A program made the position numbers and the translations under genes. This document shows, piece after piece, positions 1 to 8,650 of a DNA stretch of 64,000 bases. The DNA is taken from the NCBI GenBank assembly GCA_017794825.1, contig CP051237.1:620001-684000 (forward strand), read 5' to 3'. Source of the stretch: Pararhizobium sp. (GTDB lineage Bacteria; Pseudomonadota; Alphaproteobacteria; Rhizobiales; Rhizobiaceae). How positions within the stretch are numbered: position 1 is the first letter of the stretch; each line of letters begins with the position of its first letter. The notes below the pieces were generated by a model that saw only the letters and a program-made list of their open reading frames with translations, was not told the origin of the DNA and made no database searches.

Positions 1-256
1 CGATTTCGTCGCGGACGATCCGGATCCTGATCAGGGCGTCCCGTTCCGTGCGCTGTACGACGCGGGTTCCGGCCTTGCGCCGGCGCTCGACGAAACCGTC
101 GTCGGCAAGCGACTGCATGGCCCGATTGACGGTGACCCGCGTCGAACCGAATTCTTCGGCAAGTTCGGCTTCCGGCGGCAGCAGATTCCCCGGACGCCAC
201 TCACCACTCTTGATGCGGTCCAGCAATACGTTGCGGATTTCCTTGTAGGTCGGCAC
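1..256 (-). CDS. hutC: HutC, GntR-family histidine-utilization repressor (N-terminal part)
   Basis: Runs off the left edge, so only the first 85 codons are visible. They form a GntR winged helix: PTYKEIRNVLLDRI, then PPEAELAEEFGSTRVTVNRA, then DDGFVERRRKAGTRV. The likely start is GTG at 256-254, 7 bases after the hutF stop on the same strand, so it is probably cotranscribed with hutF. HutC proteins repress hut genes and release DNA on binding urocanate. The hut context supports this identity over other GntR regulators. The C-terminal UTRA effector domain would lie outside the window. Confidence 0.85.
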   Translation of the reverse strand, partial: MPTYKEIRNVLLDRIKSGEWRPGNLLPPEAELAEEFGSTRVTVNRAMQSLADDGFVERRRKAGTRVVQRTERDALIRIRIVRDEI

Positions 257-263
257 GGTCAGT

Positions 264-1637
264 CTAAAGCCTCGTCCGCAGGTCGCGCATGACCGCCCGG
301 TATTCTCTCTCGACGTTGTCGCGGGCGACATGGCGCCCTTCCTTGACCATGTGGCGGCCCGCCGACCAGACATCACTCACCACATCGTCGTTTCCCGCAA
401 AAATCCAGCCGTCGAGCAGCTGGGTCTCGTCCAGTCCGGCCAGAGCCAGGTGAGAGGTGTCGATCGCCACCAGATCGGCCAGTCTGCCGGCTTTCACGGC
501 GCCGGCATTGCGCTGCAAGGCGCGTGCTCCTCCGGTGACTACCAACTGGTAGAGCGTCAAACCCGTCGACTGTCCGTGCGTGACCATGATGTTGCGCATC
601 TTGTGTCTCAGGCGCTGGCTGTATTCAAGCTGGCGCAGTTCCTCCGACAGCGAGATGCGCACATTCGAATCCGACCCTACGCCGAAATGCCCACCGGCTC
701 CAAGAAAGGCCTCGCCATTGAAGACGCCGTCGCCAAGATTTCCTTCGGTAATCGGGCAAAGCCCGGCGACCGCGCCGGAGCGCGCCAGACCGAAAGTCTC
801 GTCCTCGTTCATCTGCGTTGCATGGATGAAGCACCAGCGATCGTCGACCGGGCAGTTTTCAAGCAACCATTCGACAGGTCGCGCTCCCAGCCACGCCTCG
901 ACATCGCGCACTTCCTTTTCCTGTTCGGCAACGTGGATGTGGATGGGGCCGCCGGGGTAATATCTCTCGACAGATTTCAGAAGTTTTGGCGACACGGCCC
1001 TGAGCGAGTGTGGCGCCACGCCGATCCCGCTGTCAGTCGGCAGGTTTGTCATAGCGCCCTTCGCCGCTTCAAACAGGCCTGAGAAGCGCTCATAGTCACA
1101 CCCAAAGCGAAGCTGTCCGCCGGCAAGATCCGCCTCGCCCGCCCCGCCATACGTATAGAGCACCGGGAGGTGGGTAAGACCGATTCCCGTTGTCCGGACA
1201 GCCGCGAATATCCGCTCGGAGAGTTCGGCGATGTTGTCGTATTCTACCCCGCCAGGCTGATGGTGGACGTAGTGGAATTCACCGACGGCTGCATAGCCTG
1301 CCTCAAGCATCTCCACATAGACCAGCGCCGCGATCGCCTCGACCTCTTCCGGCGTCAGAATGTCGAGGAAACGGTACATGAGAGTGCGCCAGCTCCAGAA
1401 ATCGTCATGGGCCGCCGAGCGATACTCCGTCATGCCCGCCATGGCGCGCTGGAAGGCGTGGCTGTGGAGATTGGCTGGAGCCGGCAACAGCAGACGCGAT
1501 GACAGTACATCGTCGCCCGGTTTTGCGGATGTGCCCGTTTCAACGGCCCCGATCAGACCATCACTGCCGATGGTTATCCTGACATCGCGCGCGACGCCGT
1601 CCGGAAGCAGCGCCAGAGGTGAAAAAAGGACGGGCAT
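264..1637 (-). CDS. hutF: Formimidoylglutamate deiminase HutF
   Basis: Converts N-formimidoyl-L-glutamate to N-formyl-L-glutamate and ammonia (EC 3.5.3.13), step four of the five-step histidine pathway, in the cytoplasm. It is an amidohydrolase-fold protein of 457 aa, the usual length for HutF. The first metal ligands are in LHSHAFQR (H58 and H60). IHIHVAEQ supplies the next histidines and GVGSDSN the late aspartate. ATG at 1637 is preferred over the in-frame GTG at 1640. It is divergent from hutI across a 79-bp gap that holds a palindromic operator, and is followed by hutC. Presence of hutG downstream of hutH agrees with the HutF/HutG route rather than a direct formiminoglutamase. Confidence 0.95.
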   Translation of the reverse strand: MPVLFSPLALLPDGVARDVRITIGSDGLIGAVETGTSAKPGDDVLSSRLLLPAPANLHSHAFQRAMAGMTEYRSAAHDDFWSWRTLMYRFLDILTPEEVEAIAALVYVEMLEAGYAAVGEFHYVHHQPGGVEYDNIAELSERIFAAVRTTGIGLTHLPVLYTYGGAGEADLAGGQLRFGCDYERFSGLFEAAKGAMTNLPTDSGIGVAPHSLRAVSPKLLKSVERYYPGGPIHIHVAEQEKEVRDVEAWLGARPVEWLLENCPVDDRWCFIHATQMNEDETFGLARSGAVAGLCPITEGNLGDGVFNGEAFLGAGGHFGVGSDSNVRISLSEELRQLEYSQRLRHKMRNIMVTHGQSTGLTLYQLVVTGGARALQRNAGAVKAGRLADLVAIDTSHLALAGLDETQLLDGWIFAGNDDVVSDVWSAGRHMVKEGRHVARDNVEREYRAVMRDLRTRL

Positions 1638-1653
1638 CACACATCCGTATTTA

Positions 1654-1686
1654 TTGACATAATCTTATTATGAATATACATAATAA
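1654..1686. promoter_or_regulatory. hutF/hutI divergent promoter with probable HutC operator
   Basis: The operator is a 22-bp palindrome at 1665-1686: arms TTATTATG and CATAATAA, perfectly complementary around a 6-base AATATA spacer. A TTGACA hexamer lies at 1654-1659, and a CATAAT hexamer at 1679-1684 could be its -10 (19-base spacing, slightly long). The palindrome would cover the -10 and so block RNA polymerase. HutC repressors bind such palindromes between hut units; assignment to this HutC is inferred from position. Confidence 0.6.
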
Positions 1687-1716
1687 TTCAAAAGAAGCAA
1701 ACGGGAACAGAGCCTG

Positions 1717-2934
1717 ATGCCTGATTTCGTCCTCACCAATGCACGCATCGCCACGATGGCCGACAACGGCGCGCCCTACGCTCTGATCGACAATGGGGCC
1801 GTGGCCGTCAGGGACGGACGCATTGCCTGGGTCGGCGCATCGGATGCAGTTCCCACGGACTATTCGGGTCTCAAAACCGAAACCCTCGACGGACGGCTCG
1901 TCACCCCTGCCCTCATCGACTGCCACACCCATATCGTCGCGGGCGGCGACCGCGCCAACGAATTCGAAATGCGGCTCAATGGAGCGAGTTACGAGGAGGT
2001 TGCGCGCGCCGGCGGTGGCATCATCTCGACGGTGAAGGCCACCCGGGCCGCCAGCGAGGATGATCTGGTCGCAAGCGCCCTCCCGCGCATTGATCAGCTC
2101 ATGAGCGAAGGCGTCGCCACGATCGAGGTCAAGTCCGGATACGGTCTCGACATGGAAACGGAGCTCCGGATGCTGAGAGTCGCGCGCAGGATTGCGCAGA
2201 TCCGCGATGTCAGGGTCCGCACGAGCTTCCTCGGAGCTCATGCAATTCCGCCTGAATACCGCGACCGGGCCGACGCCTATATCGACGAGGTCTGCATTCC
2301 AGCCCTGGAACAGGCCGCCGCCGAGGGGCTTGCGGACGCCGTAGACGGCTTCTGCGAATCCATCGCCTTCACGCCGCAGCAGATCGCCCGCGTCTTTGAC
2401 GCCGCCAAGCGTCTTTGCCTGCCGGTCAAGCTTCACGCCGAGCAACTGACCGATCAGGGCGGCGCGAAACTCGCGGCGAGCTACGGCGCCTTGTCTGTTG
2501 ATCACCTGGAATATGTGGGGGACGACGGCGTGACCGCCATGAAGGATGCAGGAAGCGTCGCCGTCATGCTGCCCGGCGCCTTCTACACATTGCGCGAGAG
2601 GCAATTGCCTCCGATCGACCTGTTCCGCAAGCACGGCGTCCCGATGGCGGTTGCTACCGATTGCAATCCAGGTTCGTCCCCCCTCTCCTCGCTGCTGACG
2701 GCCATGAACATGGCCTGCACTCTTTTCCGCATGACGCCGGAAGAAGTACTTGCCGGCGCGACACGGATTGCCGCCCGTGCGCTTGGCCTTTCGGACACCG
2801 GCATGATTGCGCCGGGCCAAACCGCAGAACTTGCTGTCTGGAATGTCGAAAGTCCGGCCGAACTCGCCTACCGCATTGCTTTCAACCCGCTTGAACGCCG
2901 CATAACGGCGGCCAAACCGTCCAAGGAAACATAA
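1717..2934 (+). CDS. hutI: Imidazolonepropionase HutI
   Basis: Hydrolyses 4-imidazolone-5-propionate to N-formimidoyl-L-glutamate (EC 3.5.2.7). It has 405 aa, the family length. The metal-binding motif [18 protein letters not shown] carries H70 and H72, and TDCNPGSS near residue 315 contains the conserved late Asp. ATG at 1717 follows a weak GGGAACAG ribosome site. It is the first gene of the rightward hutI-hutH-hutG-hutU operon and sits 4 bases before hutH. Confidence 0.96.
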   Translation: MPDFVLTNARIATMADNGAPYALIDNGAVAVRDGRIAWVGASDAVPTDYSGLKTETLDGRLVTPALIDCHTHIVAGGDRANEFEMRLNGASYEEVARAGGGIISTVKATRAASEDDLVASALPRIDQLMSEGVATIEVKSGYGLDMETELRMLRVARRIAQIRDVRVRTSFLGAHAIPPEYRDRADAYIDEVCIPALEQAAAEGLADAVDGFCESIAFTPQQIARVFDAAKRLCLPVKLHAEQLTDQGGAKLAASYGALSVDHLEYVGDDGVTAMKDAGSVAVMLPGAFYTLRERQLPPIDLFRKHGVPMAVATDCNPGSSPLSSLLTAMNMACTLFRMTPEEVLAGATRIAARALGLSDTGMIAPGQTAELAVWNVESPAELAYRIAFNPLERRITAAKPSKET

Positions 2935-2938
2935 CCCC

Positions 2939-4480
2939 GTGAGCAGCCCGATCCTCACCCCCGGCGCAACGACCCTGCGTCAGCTCGAAATCATCTATTG
3001 GCAGGACCTGTCGGCGGAGATCGATCCGTCCTGCAAACCCGCCGTCGATCGCGCCGAACAGATTATCCTGAAGGCTGCATCCGGCGACCAGCCTGTCTAC
3101 GGCGTCAATACCGGTTTCGGGAAGCTTGCAAGCGTCAAGATCGCGACGGAAGACCGCGTTAAACTTCAGCGCAATCTCATCCTATCCCATGCATGCGGCG
3201 TCGGTCCGGCGACGCCGCCGCGCGTCGTCAGGTTGATGATGATCCTCAAAATGCTTTCTCTCGGCCGCGGCGCGTCCGGCGTCCGCTGGGATCTCATCAA
3301 GCTGATCGAGCGCATGCTTGAAAAGGGCGTCACACCGGTCATCCCGGCGCAAGGGTCGGTCGGCGCATCCGGCGACCTGGCGCCGCTGGCCCACATGACC
3401 TGTGTCATGATCGGCGAAGGCGAAGCCGAGTTCGAAGGAGCGGTCATGAATGGCGGCGACGCGCTGCGCAAGGCCGGCCTCGAACCGCTCGTGCTGCAGG
3501 TCAAGGAAGGCGTCGCCTGCATCAACGGCACGCAATTCTCCACCGCCTATGCGCTCGCAAACCTGTTCGAAGCCTGGCGTCACGCCGAGGCGTCCCTGGT
3601 CGCCAGCAGTCTGTCCACGGACGCGATCATGGGCTCGACGGCGCCGACCCGCCCGGAAATCCATGAATTGCGCGGTCACAGGGGACAGATCGAAACGGCT
3701 GCGGCGATCCGCCAACTCATGGAAGGTTCGGAAATCCGCGAAAGCCACCTCGAAAACGACAGCCGCGTGCAGGATCCCTATTGCATCCGCTGCCAGCCGC
3801 AGGTCACAGGCGCCTGCATCGATCTTTTGCGACAGGCCGGCCGCACACTGGAGATCGAAGCCAATGCAGTGACCGACAATCCGCTGATCCTCGACGAGGA
3901 CAGCATCGTCTCCGGCGGCAATTTCCATGCGGAACCGGTCGCCTTCGCCGCCGACCAGATCGCCATCGCCATCGCCGAGATCGGCGCGATATCGCAGCGA
4001 CGCATCGCCCTGATGGTCGATCCTGCCCTCAATTACGAGCTGCCGAGCTTTCTCACGCCGCGACCAGGCCTGAATTCGGGCTACATGATCGCCGAAGTAA
4101 CCACAGCAGCGCTGATGAGCGAGAACAAGCATCTCGCCAATCCCTGCAGCACCGACTCCACGCCTACCAGCGCCAACCAGGAAGACCATGTTTCGATGGC
4201 TGCGCACGGCGCGCGGCGTCTGGAGCGGATGAACGAGAATCTCGCAAACATCATTGCGGTCGAGCTCCTCTGCGCCACGCAGGGAATAGAGTTCCGGGCG
4301 CCGCTGAAGACCAGCCCCAAGTTGCAGAATGTGATTTCCCGCATTCGCAGAGACATTCCGGCCCTCGAGGACGATCGCTATATCGCAAATGATCTCAAAG
4401 ACGCCGCAGAACTGATACGGTCGAGACGGCTGATCAGCGAAAGCGGATTGGAACCGTTCATTCAGCTGGGAGAAGCGTGA
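2939..4480 (+). CDS. hutH: Histidine ammonia-lyase HutH
   Basis: Deaminates L-histidine to trans-urocanate (EC 4.3.1.3), the entry step. The Ala-Ser-Gly triad that cyclises into the MIO cofactor is at residues 143-145 ([14 protein letters not shown]). The active-site loop YGVNTGFG is at 54-61 and the late block [12 protein letters not shown] is intact. At 513 aa it is full length. The start is GTG at 2939, four bases after the hutI stop, and the gene ends overlapping the hutG start, which suggests translational coupling. Confidence 0.97.
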   Translation: MSSPILTPGATTLRQLEIIYWQDLSAEIDPSCKPAVDRAEQIILKAASGDQPVYGVNTGFGKLASVKIATEDRVKLQRNLILSHACGVGPATPPRVVRLMMILKMLSLGRGASGVRWDLIKLIERMLEKGVTPVIPAQGSVGASGDLAPLAHMTCVMIGEGEAEFEGAVMNGGDALRKAGLEPLVLQVKEGVACINGTQFSTAYALANLFEAWRHAEASLVASSLSTDAIMGSTAPTRPEIHELRGHRGQIETAAAIRQLMEGSEIRESHLENDSRVQDPYCIRCQPQVTGACIDLLRQAGRTLEIEANAVTDNPLILDEDSIVSGGNFHAEPVAFAADQIAIAIAEIGAISQRRIALMVDPALNYELPSFLTPRPGLNSGYMIAEVTTAALMSENKHLANPCSTDSTPTSANQEDHVSMAAHGARRLERMNENLANIIAVELLCATQGIEFRAPLKTSPKLQNVISRIRRDIPALEDDRYIANDLKDAAELIRSRRLISESGLEPFIQLGEA

Positions 4481-5298
4481 TGGATCCTGTCGAAGTCGTG
4501 CATGGAAGCGGGCCAATCGTGCTGGGCATGCCCCATACCGGCGTCGATGTCCCCGACAATATCCGAAACTCTCTGAACGCCACCGGCCGTCGGCTGACCG
4601 ACACCGACTGGAACATACACCAGCTCTATGAAGGCCTGCTCGACGGCGCGACCACCGTGCGCGCGACGTTCCACCGCTACGTGATCGACGCCAATCGTGA
4701 CCCGTCCGGCGAAAGCCTCTATCCGGGACAGAACACGACCGGGCTCTGCCCGACCACCGATTTTGACGGCAAGCCCCTGTATCGAAATGGAATGGGGCCC
4801 GACGAAGAGGAGATCGAACGGCGCCTCAACGCCTTTCACCGGCCCTACCATTCGGCGCTGAAGGCCGAACTGGAGCGCGTGCACGCGAAACATGGCGTCG
4901 CAATCCTCTACGATTGCCATTCTATCCGCTCGCACATCCCCTTTCTGTTCGAGGGCACGTTGCCCGATTTCAATATCGGAACGAACAAGGCGACGACCTG
5001 TGATATCGAGATCGAGCGTCTCGTCGCCGCCTGCTGCAGCAGCGCCTATGGCTACACCTCGGTTGTCAACGGCCGTTTCAAGGGCGGCTGGACGACGCGC
5101 CACTACGGCAAGCCGGAAACCGGCGTCCACGCGATCCAGATGGAGCTATCACAGCGATCGCACCTGAAGGCGGAAGCAGCGCCTTTCGATCTGGACGAAC
5201 GCAAGTCGTCCGCCCTGCGTCATCACTTAAGCGAAATTCTGCACGCTCTCGACACATGGGCGCGTGAGCGAGTTTCCGGACCCAAACGAAACGTCTGA
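4480..5298 (+). CDS. hutG: N-formylglutamate amidohydrolase HutG
   Basis: Cleaves N-formyl-L-glutamate to glutamate and formate (EC 3.5.1.68), the last step. The 272-aa protein has the N-formylglutamate amidohydrolase fold with MPHTGVDVP near the N-terminus, HRYVIDANRDPSG, LYDCHSI and a C-terminal MELSQR. ATG at 4480 shares one base with the hutH stop codon; a GTG three bases upstream is the alternative. The product of HutF is its substrate, which accounts for both genes being present. Confidence 0.93.
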   Translation: MDPVEVVHGSGPIVLGMPHTGVDVPDNIRNSLNATGRRLTDTDWNIHQLYEGLLDGATTVRATFHRYVIDANRDPSGESLYPGQNTTGLCPTTDFDGKPLYRNGMGPDEEEIERRLNAFHRPYHSALKAELERVHAKHGVAILYDCHSIRSHIPFLFEGTLPDFNIGTNKATTCDIEIERLVAACCSSAYGYTSVVNGRFKGGWTTRHYGKPETGVHAIQMELSQRSHLKAEAAPFDLDERKSSALRHHLSEILHALDTWARERVSGPKRNV

Positions 5299-5317
5299 AA
5301 TCTACAGGTAACCGACC

Positions 5318-6991
5318 ATGACCAATTCCCGCCACAACCTGCGCGACGTCTACCCGCCGACCGGAGCGGAACTGAACGCCAAATCCTGGCTTACCGAAGC
5401 GCCGATGCGCATGCTTATGAACAATCTGCATCCGGATGTCGCCGAAAACCCTCATGAACTCACCGTCTACGGCGGCATCGGCCGCGCGGCGCGAAACTGG
5501 GAGGCCTTCGACCAGATCGTCGCCTCACTCAAGACGCTGGAGGACGACGAGACCCTGCTCGTTCAGTCGGGCAAGCCGGTCGGCGTCTTCAAGACCCATG
5601 CGGATGCGCCGCGCGTTTTGATCGCCAACTCCAACATCGTGCCGCACTGGGCCAATTGGGATCATTTCCACGAACTCGATAAAAAAGGCCTGATGATGTA
5701 CGGCCAGATGACGGCCGGTTCCTGGATCTACATCGGCAGCCAGGGCATCGTCCAGGGCTCTTATGAAACCTTCGCAGAGGCCGGCCGCCAGCATTACAAC
5801 GGCGACCTCAAGGGCAAGTGGATCCTGACCGGCGGCCTTGGCGGCATGGGCGGCGCGCAACCGCTTGCCGCCACGATGGCCGGCGCCAGCATGCTCGCCG
5901 TCGAATGCAATCCCGACAGCATCGATTTTCGACTGCGCACCCGCTATCTCGACGAGCGCGCGGAAACGCTTGACGAGGCGCTCGAGATGATCGACCGCTG
6001 GACAAAGGCCGGCGAAGCCAAGTCCATCGGCCTGCTCGGCAATGCGGCTGACGTGTTTCCCGAACTCGTGCGCCGCGGCGTCAGGCCGGACTTGGTCACC
6101 GACCAGACCTCCGCCCACGATCCGCTCAACGGGTATCTGCCGCAGGGCTGGACGCTCGCCGAGTGGCGGGAGAAACGCGAAAGCGATCCGAAGGCGGTCG
6201 AAAAGGCCGCCCGCGCATCCATGAAGACGCATGTCGCAGCCATGGTCGATTTCTGGAACATGGGCGTCCCGACGCTCGACTACGGCAACAATATCCGCCA
6301 GGTCGCCAAGGAAGAGGGTCTTGAAAACGCCTTCGCTTTCCCTGGTTTCGTGCCGGCCTATATCAGGCCGCTCTTCTGCCGCGGCGTCGGCCCGTTCCGC
6401 TGGGCCGCCCTGTCCGGCGATCCGGAGGACATCTATCGCACCGACGAGAAGGTAAAGGAGATCATTCCGGACGACCCGCACCTGCACAACTGGCTGGACA
6501 TGGCGCGCGAAAGGATTTCCTTCCAGGGCCTGCCCGCCCGCATCTGCTGGGTCGGCCTCGGCCAGCGGCACCGTCTCGGTCTCGCTTTCAACGAAATGGT
6601 TCGCAACGGCGAACTGAAGGCGCCGGTCGTGATCGGCCGCGACCATCTCGATTCCGGTTCCGTGGCCTCTCCCAATCGCGAGACCGAAGCGATGAAGGAC
6701 GGTTCGGACGCCGTTTCCGACTGGCCGTTGCTGAATGCGCTGCTCAATTGCGCCTCTGGCGCGACCTGGGTCAGCCTGCACCATGGAGGCGGAGTCGGCA
6801 TGGGCTTTTCCCAGCACGCCGGGATGGTGATCTGCTGCGACGGTTCTGAAGCCGCCGATGCACGGATCGGTCGGGTGCTCTGGAACGACCCGGCCTCCGG
6901 CGTCATGCGACACGCCGACGCCGGCTACGACATCGCCATCGACTGCGCGAAGGAAAACGGCCTGCGTCTGCCGGGTATTCTCGGAAACTGA
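5318..6991 (+). CDS. hutU: Urocanate hydratase HutU
   Basis: Hydrates urocanate to imidazolonepropionate (EC 4.2.1.49) using tightly bound NAD+ as an electrophile. The protein is 557 aa, the standard size. The glycine-rich NAD-binding stretch [19 protein letters not shown] lies near residue 170. The conserved cysteine in [11 protein letters not shown] falls at residue 410, the position known from the Pseudomonas putida enzyme. It is the last gene of the operon, 19 bases after hutG; a hairpin follows. Confidence 0.97.
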   Translation: MTNSRHNLRDVYPPTGAELNAKSWLTEAPMRMLMNNLHPDVAENPHELTVYGGIGRAARNWEAFDQIVASLKTLEDDETLLVQSGKPVGVFKTHADAPRVLIANSNIVPHWANWDHFHELDKKGLMMYGQMTAGSWIYIGSQGIVQGSYETFAEAGRQHYNGDLKGKWILTGGLGGMGGAQPLAATMAGASMLAVECNPDSIDFRLRTRYLDERAETLDEALEMIDRWTKAGEAKSIGLLGNAADVFPELVRRGVRPDLVTDQTSAHDPLNGYLPQGWTLAEWREKRESDPKAVEKAARASMKTHVAAMVDFWNMGVPTLDYGNNIRQVAKEEGLENAFAFPGFVPAYIRPLFCRGVGPFRWAALSGDPEDIYRTDEKVKEIIPDDPHLHNWLDMARERISFQGLPARICWVGLGQRHRLGLAFNEMVRNGELKAPVVIGRDHLDSGSVASPNRETEAMKDGSDAVSDWPLLNALLNCASGATWVSLHHGGGVGMGFSQHAGMVICCDGSEAADARIGRVLWNDPASGVMRHADAGYDIAIDCAKENGLRLPGILGN

Positions 6992-7012
6992 AAGTAACGC
7001 TCCCTTCTCCCG

Positions 7013-7036
7013 GATGCCGGCCAACGAGCCGGCATC
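7013..7036 (+). terminator. Hairpin after hutU, possible terminator
   Basis: Perfect 9-bp inverted repeat GATGCCGGC / GCCGGCATC around a 6-base loop CAACGA, 21 bases after the hutU stop. No T-tract follows, so it is not a textbook intrinsic terminator. It may stabilise the 3' end or act with Rho. The rest of the 184-bp gap to xdhA should hold the xdhA promoter; I see no clear hexamer pair. Confidence 0.4.
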
Positions 7037-7175
7037 AGGCAGCCCGATCCGACTGTTTACCTTCCGAAGATTTTGAAGTTTCGATTGAAAGACTTTTCGG
7101 GAAGCTGCTGGTACTTTTTCGCAAAAGCGAGATAGGATAGATTCACATTATTCTATTCTGGCATTTGGAGAAAGT

Positions 7176-8648
7176 ATGAGCGTGCCCGTCCGCAAGCAGA
7201 TCCGCTTCATCCTCAATGACCGGCCGATCAGTCTCGACGATATCGCTCCCGACTTCACACTTCTCGACTTTCTTCGCATCGATCAGAGGCTGACCGGCAC
7301 GAAAGAAGGCTGCGCAGAAGGCGATTGCGGCGCCTGCACCGTGCTTGTGGGACGGCTCGGAACCGATGGCCTTGTCTATGAAACCGTCAACGCCTGCATC
7401 CGTTTTGTCGGCTCGCTCGACGCCTGTCATGTCGTCACGATCGAGCATCTGGCCGCCGCCGACGGCGCGCTTCATCCTGTCCAGCAGGCGATGGTCGACC
7501 GGCATGGGTCGCAATGCGGCTTCTGTACGCCAGGAATCGTCATGTCGCTCTACGATCTGTGGCTCGAAACGAACGACGCCACGCCGGCGGCGATAGAAAA
7601 GGCGCTGCAGGGCAATTTGTGTCGTTGCACAGGATACGAGACCATCATCGAGGCGGCGAAAGCGGCGAGCGCCGTGGCAAGCAACGACGATCGCCTCGTC
7701 GCCGGCAGGACGGCCATGAAAGCCAGGCTGAGCGAATTGCGCGATGGCGCCCGCGTCGAAATCGAAACCGGCAAGGGAACGATGTTCGTCCCGGCTACCG
7801 TGGACGATCTCGCGGATATTCTGGAAGCCAATCCCGAGGCGACGATCGTCGCCGGCTCGACCGATGTCGGCCTGTGGGTCACCAAGCAGTTCCGGTCGAT
7901 CGCGCCTGTGGTCTTCATCAACAATCTCGTCGAGCTCAAGCAGATCTCGGAAACGGCCGAAGGGCTGACGCTCGGCGCCGGTGCAAGCTACAGCGACGCC
8001 TTCGAGGCGATCGCGGGACGCTATCCGACAATGCGCGGCTTCTGGGAGCGCATCGGCGGCGAGCAGGTGCGCAACATGGGCACCGTCGGCGGCAATATCG
8101 CCAACGGGTCTCCGATCGGCGACACCCCTCCGCCGCTCATTGCGCTTTCAGCGCAAGTGACGCTGCGCAAGGGCGCCGGCGAACGCACTCTACCGCTTGA
8201 GGACTTCTTCATCGATTATGGAAAACAGGATCGCCAGCCCGGGGAATTTGTTTCGGCTGTCCATATCCCCGCGTTTGATGAATCACGAAAATTCGCCGCC
8301 TACAAGATTTCCAAGCGTCGCGACGAGGATATCTCCGCTGTCTGCGGCGCCTTCAACGTCAAACTGGAGTCCGGTCGCGTGGCCGACATATGCATTGCAT
8401 TCGGTGGCATGGCGGCGACTCCGAAACGGGCGTCCGCCGTCGAGGGGGCTCTCCTGAACCAGCCCTGGAGCGAAGAGACGATACTGGCCGCCATGGAGAA
8501 ATTCGCGGAAGACTATCAGCCGCTGACAGACTGGCGCGCAACCGCCGACTACCGGTTGCTCGTCGCCAGGAACCTCCTCAGGCGCTTTTTCATGGAAACG
8601 CAGGGCGAGACGGTCCGGATCGAACGTTTCGAGATGGCGGGAGCGTGA
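7176..8648 (+). CDS. xdhA: Xanthine dehydrogenase small subunit XdhA
   Basis: Iron-sulfur and FAD subunit of XdhAB, which oxidises hypoxanthine and xanthine to urate (EC 1.17.1.4). The N-terminal ferredoxin domain holds CAEGDCGAC (C46, C51, C54). The all-helical [2Fe-2S] domain has CGFCTPG and CRCTGYE. From about residue 195 an FAD domain follows with AGSTDVGLW and GTVGGNIANGSPIGDTPP. The 490-aa length is normal for a bipartite enzyme. ATG at 7176 follows GGAGAAAGT. It is first in xdhA-xdhB-xdhC, with xdhB beginning two bases after its stop. Confidence 0.96.
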   Translation: MSVPVRKQIRFILNDRPISLDDIAPDFTLLDFLRIDQRLTGTKEGCAEGDCGACTVLVGRLGTDGLVYETVNACIRFVGSLDACHVVTIEHLAAADGALHPVQQAMVDRHGSQCGFCTPGIVMSLYDLWLETNDATPAAIEKALQGNLCRCTGYETIIEAAKAASAVASNDDRLVAGRTAMKARLSELRDGARVEIETGKGTMFVPATVDDLADILEANPEATIVAGSTDVGLWVTKQFRSIAPVVFINNLVELKQISETAEGLTLGAGASYSDAFEAIAGRYPTMRGFWERIGGEQVRNMGTVGGNIANGSPIGDTPPPLIALSAQVTLRKGAGERTLPLEDFFIDYGKQDRQPGEFVSAVHIPAFDESRKFAAYKISKRRDEDISAVCGAFNVKLESGRVADICIAFGGMAATPKRASAVEGALLNQPWSEETILAAMEKFAEDYQPLTDWRATADYRLLVARNLLRRFFMETQGETVRIERFEMAGA

Positions 8649-8650
8649 CG

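Noticed and set aside
330-1082. Long open frame opposite hutF
   Set aside because: Antisense shadow produced by GC-rich codon bias; translation lacks family features, while hutF is clear.
7078-7121. TTTTCG motifs upstream of xdhA
   Set aside because: They lack the palindrome and 19-bp spacing of the operators at 11845 and 17889, so membership of that regulon is not supported.
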